Shown here piece after piece: positions 60,485-64,000 of a DNA stretch of 64,000 bases (positions are counted from its first letter, which is position 1; the number at the start of each line of letters is the position of its first letter). The DNA comes from SNAP01 sp049671745. Its GTDB lineage: Bacteria; Bacteroidota; Bacteroidia; Bacteroidales; Marinifilaceae. Below the pieces are notes generated by a model. That model had not been told where the DNA came from, ran no database searches, and saw only the letters and a program-made list of their open reading frames with translations. Position numbers and translations under genes: made by a program. Location of the stretch: assembly GCA_049671745.1 (NCBI GenBank), contig JBATVL010000091.1, positions 46,877 to 110,876 of the forward strand. Reading direction: 5' to 3'.

Positions 60485-61528
60485 ATGGAAGAAATGAAAT
60501 TAACACAATTTAGTCCAGGTGCTGGATGTGGATGTAAGATAGCTCCTAAAGAGCTTGAGAAAATATTGAAATCGGAATGTGCTATTACTCAAGATATAAA
60601 CCTTTTAGTTGGAAACGACTCTAAGGATGATGCGGCTGTTTACGATTTAGGAAACGGACAGGCTATTATAAGTACTACCGATTTCTTTACACCTATAGTT
60701 GACGATCCTTACGATTTTGGACGTATAGCTGCAACAAATGCAATTAGTGATGTTTACGCAATGGGTGGTAAGCCTATAATGGCTCTTGCAATACTTGCTT
60801 GGCCTTTAGAGAAACTACCTGTAGAACTTGCTCAACAAGTAACTGAAGGCGCACGTGCTGTTTGTAAAGAGGCAGGAATTCAGCTTGCTGGCGGTCATTC
60901 AATCAATATTGGTGATCCAGTATTTGGATTATCTGTAAACGGAATTATTGACACAGAAAAAGTTAAGCAGAATAATACTGCTACTGCTGGATGTACTCTT
61001 TTTATTACAAAACCTCTTGGAATCGGTGTAATGACTACTGCCGAGAAGAAAAATTTTATAGAGCACAAAGACAATACTCGTGTTGTTGAATTAATGTGTG
61101 AACTAAATAAAGTTGGTTACGAATTTGGTAAATTACCATATATTAAATCAATGACAGACGTTACTGGTTTTGGTCTTCTTGGTCATCTTTTAGAGATTTG
61201 TGAAGGTTCAGGCGTTAATGGAGTTATAGATTACGAGGCTGTACCTAAATTTGAAGGTGTTGAGAAATATATCGCTATGGGCTCTATTCCTGGTGGAACA
61301 CACAGAAACTGGGATTCTTATGGAGACAAGATAGCAGAAATGCCTGATGATATAAGATTCCTTTTATGCGATCCTCAAACTTCAGGTGGTTTACTTGTTG
61401 CTGTTGAAGACGAACATATAGAAGAATTCTTGATAGAAGCTGAAAAGAACGGTTACCCAAATCTTGAAGCAATAGGAATGTTGCGTGAGAGAACAGAGGA
61501 TGATGAAACTTATGTAAGCGTAATATAA
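60485..61528 (+). CDS. selD: Selenide, water dikinase (selenophosphate synthase)
   Basis: 347 residues. Makes selenophosphate from selenide and ATP, the donor for selenocysteine, selenouridine and selenium cofactors. The active-site block GAGCGCKI is present with the reactive residue as Cys (C15), not selenocysteine, and Lys18 next to it. GNDSKDDAAVYDLGNGQAIISTT in outline, GRIAATNAISDVYAMGG and the glycine-rich MTDVTGFGLLGHL follow E. coli SelD closely. The start could also be the ATG 9 nt later. Downstream is a YedF-like gene, supporting a selenium role. Confidence 0.97.
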   Translation: MEEMKLTQFSPGAGCGCKIAPKELEKILKSECAITQDINLLVGNDSKDDAAVYDLGNGQAIISTTDFFTPIVDDPYDFGRIAATNAISDVYAMGGKPIMALAILAWPLEKLPVELAQQVTEGARAVCKEAGIQLAGGHSINIGDPVFGLSVNGIIDTEKVKQNNTATAGCTLFITKPLGIGVMTTAEKKNFIEHKDNTRVVELMCELNKVGYEFGKLPYIKSMTDVTGFGLLGHLLEICEGSGVNGVIDYEAVPKFEGVEKYIAMGSIPGGTHRNWDSYGDKIAEMPDDIRFLLCDPQTSGGLLVAVEDEHIEEFLIEAEKNGYPNLEAIGMLRERTEDDETYVSVI

Positions 61529-61540
61529 TATAAGAGAGCA

Positions 61541-61882
61541 ATGGCAAATAATACATTACTACAAATTACTAAAGATTATATGGGTGATGGCGATATTGAG
61601 TTAGGGCGCAAACTTCTTGCAAACTATTTCACTATTCGTAACAACGATAATAATCTACCTAAAATAATGGTTTTCTTTAACTCGGCAGTTAAGCTTTTAG
61701 TTGAAGGTTCACCTTGTTTAGATATCTTTAAGGAGATAGAAGAAAAGGGAGTGAAGATGATTTCATGTAAAACATGTTTGAACCATTTTGGAATTCTTGA
61801 TAAAGTGGCTGCAGGTACTCCTGGTACTATGGTTGACATTATTTCTCTTCAAGATGAAGCAGATAAAATAATTACTCTTTAA
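61541..61882 (+). CDS. yedF: YedF-like selenium metabolism protein (DsrE-like domain only)
   Basis: 113 residues. Matches the C-terminal DsrE-like part of YedF-type proteins: LLQITKDYMGDGDIELGRKLL at the start, PKIMVFFNSAVKLL, and MISCKTCLNHFGI with the paired cysteines C-K-T-C. The N-terminal TusA/SirA-like domain of full YedF is missing, and no upstream ORF supplies it (12 nt to the selD stop). YedF genes usually accompany selD; the role may be in handling reduced selenium. Last gene of the operon before a strong terminator. Confidence 0.85.
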   Translation: MANNTLLQITKDYMGDGDIELGRKLLANYFTIRNNDNNLPKIMVFFNSAVKLLVEGSPCLDIFKEIEEKGVKMISCKTCLNHFGILDKVAAGTPGTMVDIISLQDEADKIITL

Positions 61883-61906
61883 GCAGAGTCTTTAATATAA
61901 TAATTT

Positions 61907-61948
61907 AGCGAGTATCTAGTCTTTTGGACTGGATACTCGCTTTTTTAT
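61907..61948 (+). terminator. Intrinsic terminator of the M16-selD-yedF operon
   Basis: AGCGAGTATC / GATACTCGCT (61907-61916 and 61932-61941) with inner AGTC/GGACT pairing, then TTTTTT. Confidence 0.92.
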
Positions 61949-61987
61949 GCACTAAATTTAATTATATTCGTGCAAACAAAACATATT

Positions 61988-63538
61988 ATGAAATACAAGA
62001 TTAATTTACTCTTTAAGCCTTTTGTGCTTATACAATTTGCGATAATTTTTATATCTGTGTTTACGCACTGGTTGTTAATAATGAAACTAGGAATGTTTCC
62101 TGGAGTGTCTACTCTTTTTAGTATTGTTCTTTCTTTAGTACTATCTCTAGTTGTTAGTTTTGTTTATTTTAAAGAAAGATTTAAAATTCTGAATTTCAAG
62201 ATATTGAGTAGTGTTAATTTTCATATGTTAGTTTTAACTATACTTATCTCTGTACCCGCTATTTTTGCTCAATTTTACTTAGTGGAAATGAAGGAGGATT
62301 TAAGAGAGCTTAAAACAATAAGTGAACTTGGAGTAAACGAAACAGCAAAATATTACTCTATAAAAGATTACGTATTAGAGAAGGAGGATATAGGATTCTC
62401 TTCTTATAATACTTCTATTAGAAAAAAAGATCCTTCTTTCAATATTTGCTTTAATTATGCTTTACCAATATTAAATAGAGGAGAAAAATTAAATAAAAAC
62501 AATAGTTATGCTTATTTAAGACTAGAATATCATAAAAAGATTAAGAGGTTTTTGAACAAAGCAGAGCAATTAAAAGCGAGTGCTGAGTTTAAAGAGGAGT
62601 GTAGTAACGATATAAAGACTAAAGATTTTTCTAAGATAATATATTTTGAGAAAGTTAATTCAGATAAAGATTTAAGAGCTTTGAATCATGCTGTTAATTC
62701 TAATGAGAAACTAAGACCGTCTAGAATTTTCTCTAGGGATAATGTTTTTTTTACTGCTAAAGAAGAATCTCTTGCAATAAAATCAATTGCGATGTTATTT
62801 TGTCTGATTGCCTCCTTGCTAATTAGTTATGTCTTATTCTTTTTACTTCTAAAGAGTGCAAAAGTAAATAACATGAAGAGAATAAAATTTGATGAAACTT
62901 GTTTTAGTCCTTTTGAAAATTTTAAGTTTTTCTTTTCTTTCTTTATTCCTAGAGATGGGTATCGTATGACACCAATATTGCTTATTGTCAATATCTTAAT
63001 CTTTGCATTACAATTGTTATGTGAGTTTGTTTTTCCTCTCACATATATTAGTAGTTCGTTCTTAACACATACCGCTAATATTCCTTTTGATGGTGTACCT
63101 GCTTTGTTAAAGTTGCCAATAGGTTTATTTATGCATTATAGTTTAAGTTGCTTTCTTATTAATATTGCTGCTTTAGCTATGCTTGGAAATTTCTTAGAGC
63201 CGCTTATTGGAAAGAAGAAGATGCTGTCTCTATATATGCAATTTGGTCTTTTTGTTGCTGTTGGAACTTTCTTATTAGACATGCCATTTTTTACTATTGG
63301 AGCTTCAAATATTATTATTGGTTTCTATTGTATTGCTTTTTATATTAGTCGTAATAATATATCAAAGCCTGCACATAGGAAGATTTATAAGTTAATAGCT
63401 TTAATCTTTATTGCTTATAATTCAATAGGTTTATTAGAAGCTTATGTTGATATACTTGTAGTTGTGGGAGTAATAATATATGCTTCTATCTTTTTTGAAA
63501 TAGTTAAACCTCAGATTGTTAGTAAAAAAATCAAGTAG
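61988..63538 (+). CDS. Rhomboid-fold membrane protein, probably inactive
   Basis: 516 residues from the ATG at 61988; a GTG at 61970 is in frame but overlaps a near-consensus promoter element. Three N-terminal helices (to about 97), a soluble domain (about 98-262), a helix at 268-288, then a rhomboid-like core from about 328 (YRMTPILLIVNILIFALQLL). Within it, MHYSLSCFLINIAALAMLGNFLEP corresponds to rhomboid helices 2-3, with H383 and N392. The serine site GASG is GASN (S440). The catalytic His of the last helix (family D-x-x-x-H-x-G) is replaced in DILVVVG. Protease activity is therefore unlikely. Confidence 0.7.
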   Translation: MKYKINLLFKPFVLIQFAIIFISVFTHWLLIMKLGMFPGVSTLFSIVLSLVLSLVVSFVYFKERFKILNFKILSSVNFHMLVLTILISVPAIFAQFYLVEMKEDLRELKTISELGVNETAKYYSIKDYVLEKEDIGFSSYNTSIRKKDPSFNICFNYALPILNRGEKLNKNNSYAYLRLEYHKKIKRFLNKAEQLKASAEFKEECSNDIKTKDFSKIIYFEKVNSDKDLRALNHAVNSNEKLRPSRIFSRDNVFFTAKEESLAIKSIAMLFCLIASLLISYVLFFLLLKSAKVNNMKRIKFDETCFSPFENFKFFFSFFIPRDGYRMTPILLIVNILIFALQLLCEFVFPLTYISSSFLTHTANIPFDGVPALLKLPIGLFMHYSLSCFLINIAALAMLGNFLEPLIGKKKMLSLYMQFGLFVAVGTFLLDMPFFTIGASNIIIGFYCIAFYISRNNISKPAHRKIYKLIALIFIAYNSIGLLEAYVDILVVVGVIIYASIFFEIVKPQIVSKKIK

Positions 63539-63857
63539 AAATAAGTTCTAATTTAAGATAGGGAAGAGTTATATACCCCCTATCTACCTAACAAAGACTA
63601 TATAAAGTCTATATAAAGTTGAATTAAAAAGGGTAATAAGACTTTCACTAACACCCCTCGTTAAGCTGATTAACATCTCACCATCATCCCCTAGAGATGT
63701 TGGTGAGATGTTCGTGGGATGTTGATGAGATGTTGGTGAACGACTTTATAGGCTCTTTATGTGCTTTTTATAGACTCTTTATTAGGTCTTTGTTAGGTCT
63801 TTGTAACAAATTAAAGAGGTTGGTGTTTATAAGTTGTATTGTTATTAACTTTAGGGC
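63539..63857. other. Intergenic region with a large imperfect palindrome
   Basis: About 320 nt between the rhomboid-like gene and the tRNA-Leu terminator. It contains no supported ORF. Most of it is occupied by the 213-nt palindrome listed separately. Confidence 0.8.
63586..63798. repeat. 213-nt imperfect inverted repeat with 11-nt units
   Basis: Arms of about 106 nt with one common centre at 63692. Perfect blocks: ACCTAACAAAGAC (63586-63598) with its complement at 63786-63798, and AACATCTCACCA (63672-63683) with its complement at 63701-63712. By hand about two thirds of positions pair. The right arm contains four adjoining 11-nt units (63694-63737: GAGATGTTGGT, GAGATGTTCGT, GGGATGTTGAT, GAGATGTTGGT), then a second series such as GGTCTTTGTTA and GGTCTTTGTAA. 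Type of element unknown. Confidence 0.8.
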
Positions 63858-63897
63858 ATAAAAAAAAGCCTCTCAAGAATAAACTTGAGAGGCTTTT
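63858..63897 (-). terminator. Intrinsic terminator of tRNA-Leu(UAA)
   Basis: A 14-bp perfect stem AAAAGCCTCTCAAG / CTTGAGAGGCTTTT (63864-63877 and 63884-63897), 6-nt loop, T-run on the minus strand. Confidence 0.92.
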
Positions 63898-63898
63898 G

Positions 63899-63981
63899 TA
63901 CCCGGGGCGGGACTTGAACCCGCACGACCAATGGCCATTGGATTTTAAGTCCAACGTGTCTACCAATTCCACCACCTGGGC
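63899..63981 (-). tRNA. tRNA-Leu, anticodon TAA (UAA)
   Basis: 83 nt, class II, with anticodon stem TTGGA/TCCAA around loop CTTAAAA, a long variable arm and T arm GCGGG-TTCAAGT-CCCGC. The acceptor is GCCCAGG against CCCGGGT: G-U at 1:72 and an A-C mismatch at 5:68, which is unusual. No CCA is encoded. Terminator directly after it. Confidence 0.93.
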
Positions 63982-64000
63982 ATCCTAATTGGATTTTGAG

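Noticed and set aside
63586..63798. CRISPR-like array
   Set aside because: The 11-nt units adjoin directly without spacers, differ from each other and are arranged in a palindrome; no cas genes are near.

Overview
The window reads as chromosomal DNA of a low-GC Bacteroidota, most likely an anaerobic Bacteroidales member. The sequence shows Bacteroidota-type promoters (TAnnTTTG, often with TTG about 19 nt upstream) before many genes, few Shine-Dalgarno sites, many SPII lipoproteins, and lineage-typical families: DUF4270, DUF5723, DUF4834, a Cys-poor DksA-like protein, an S16 with a long Ala/Lys tail and a single-chain GlyRS. HydE, an ADP-forming acetyl-CoA synthetase and a CoA-transferase suggest fermentation with [FeFe]-hydrogenase chemistry. 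selD and yedF point to selenium use. Genus is not determinable by reading alone.

Layout. 1-1.5 kb: a cut-off gene and a glycosyltransferase. 1.8-11.1 kb: a repeat lipoprotein, glyQS, a Na/Pi cotransporter, pyrF, prfA, an SDR, OsmC and YraN. 11.2-15.4 kb: an operon of a half-length GT5 protein, a DUF4270 lipoprotein and glmS. 15.4-23 kb: hydE (-), then three envelope proteins (anchored propeller, lipoprotein, DUF5723 barrel) and DUF4834. 23-30.3 kb: dgt, diverging from a five-gene MacAB-TolC-like efflux operon with a perfect sigma-54 promoter and an upstream dyad. 30.4-36.8 kb: a CoA-transferase, a three-lipoprotein cluster whose outer members are paralogues, and a GT9 transferase. 36.9-49 kb: tRNA-Leu(CAA), a PpiD-like foldase, topA, lspA-dksA-like-ileS, aspartate kinase and fbp. 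49-55 kb: ADP-forming acetyl-CoA synthetase, a beta-barrel protein, a 54-residue membrane protein with a partner, a flavodoxin-like protein and rpsP-rimM.

55.0-58.4 kb is the accessory part. A 41-nt sequence, the hairpin just beyond the CCA end of tRNA-Phe, recurs exactly 3,300 nt away after rimM. Between the copies lie a decayed IS3-type transposase, an orphan lipoprotein gene, broken ORFs and an orphan hypothetical gene. I read this as the relic of an element integrated at the tRNA-Phe 3' end.

58.5-64 kb: an M16 peptidase, an O-methyltransferase, selD and a one-domain YedF in one operon, then a rhomboid-fold protein lacking the catalytic His, a 213-nt imperfect palindrome built partly of 11-nt units, and tRNA-Leu(UAA).

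Best leads: the sigma-54 promoter with its dyad, the relic island with duplicated tRNA terminator, the 213-nt palindrome, the lipoprotein triad and the degenerate rhomboid. No CRISPR array, intact IS, phage or obvious defence system was seen.
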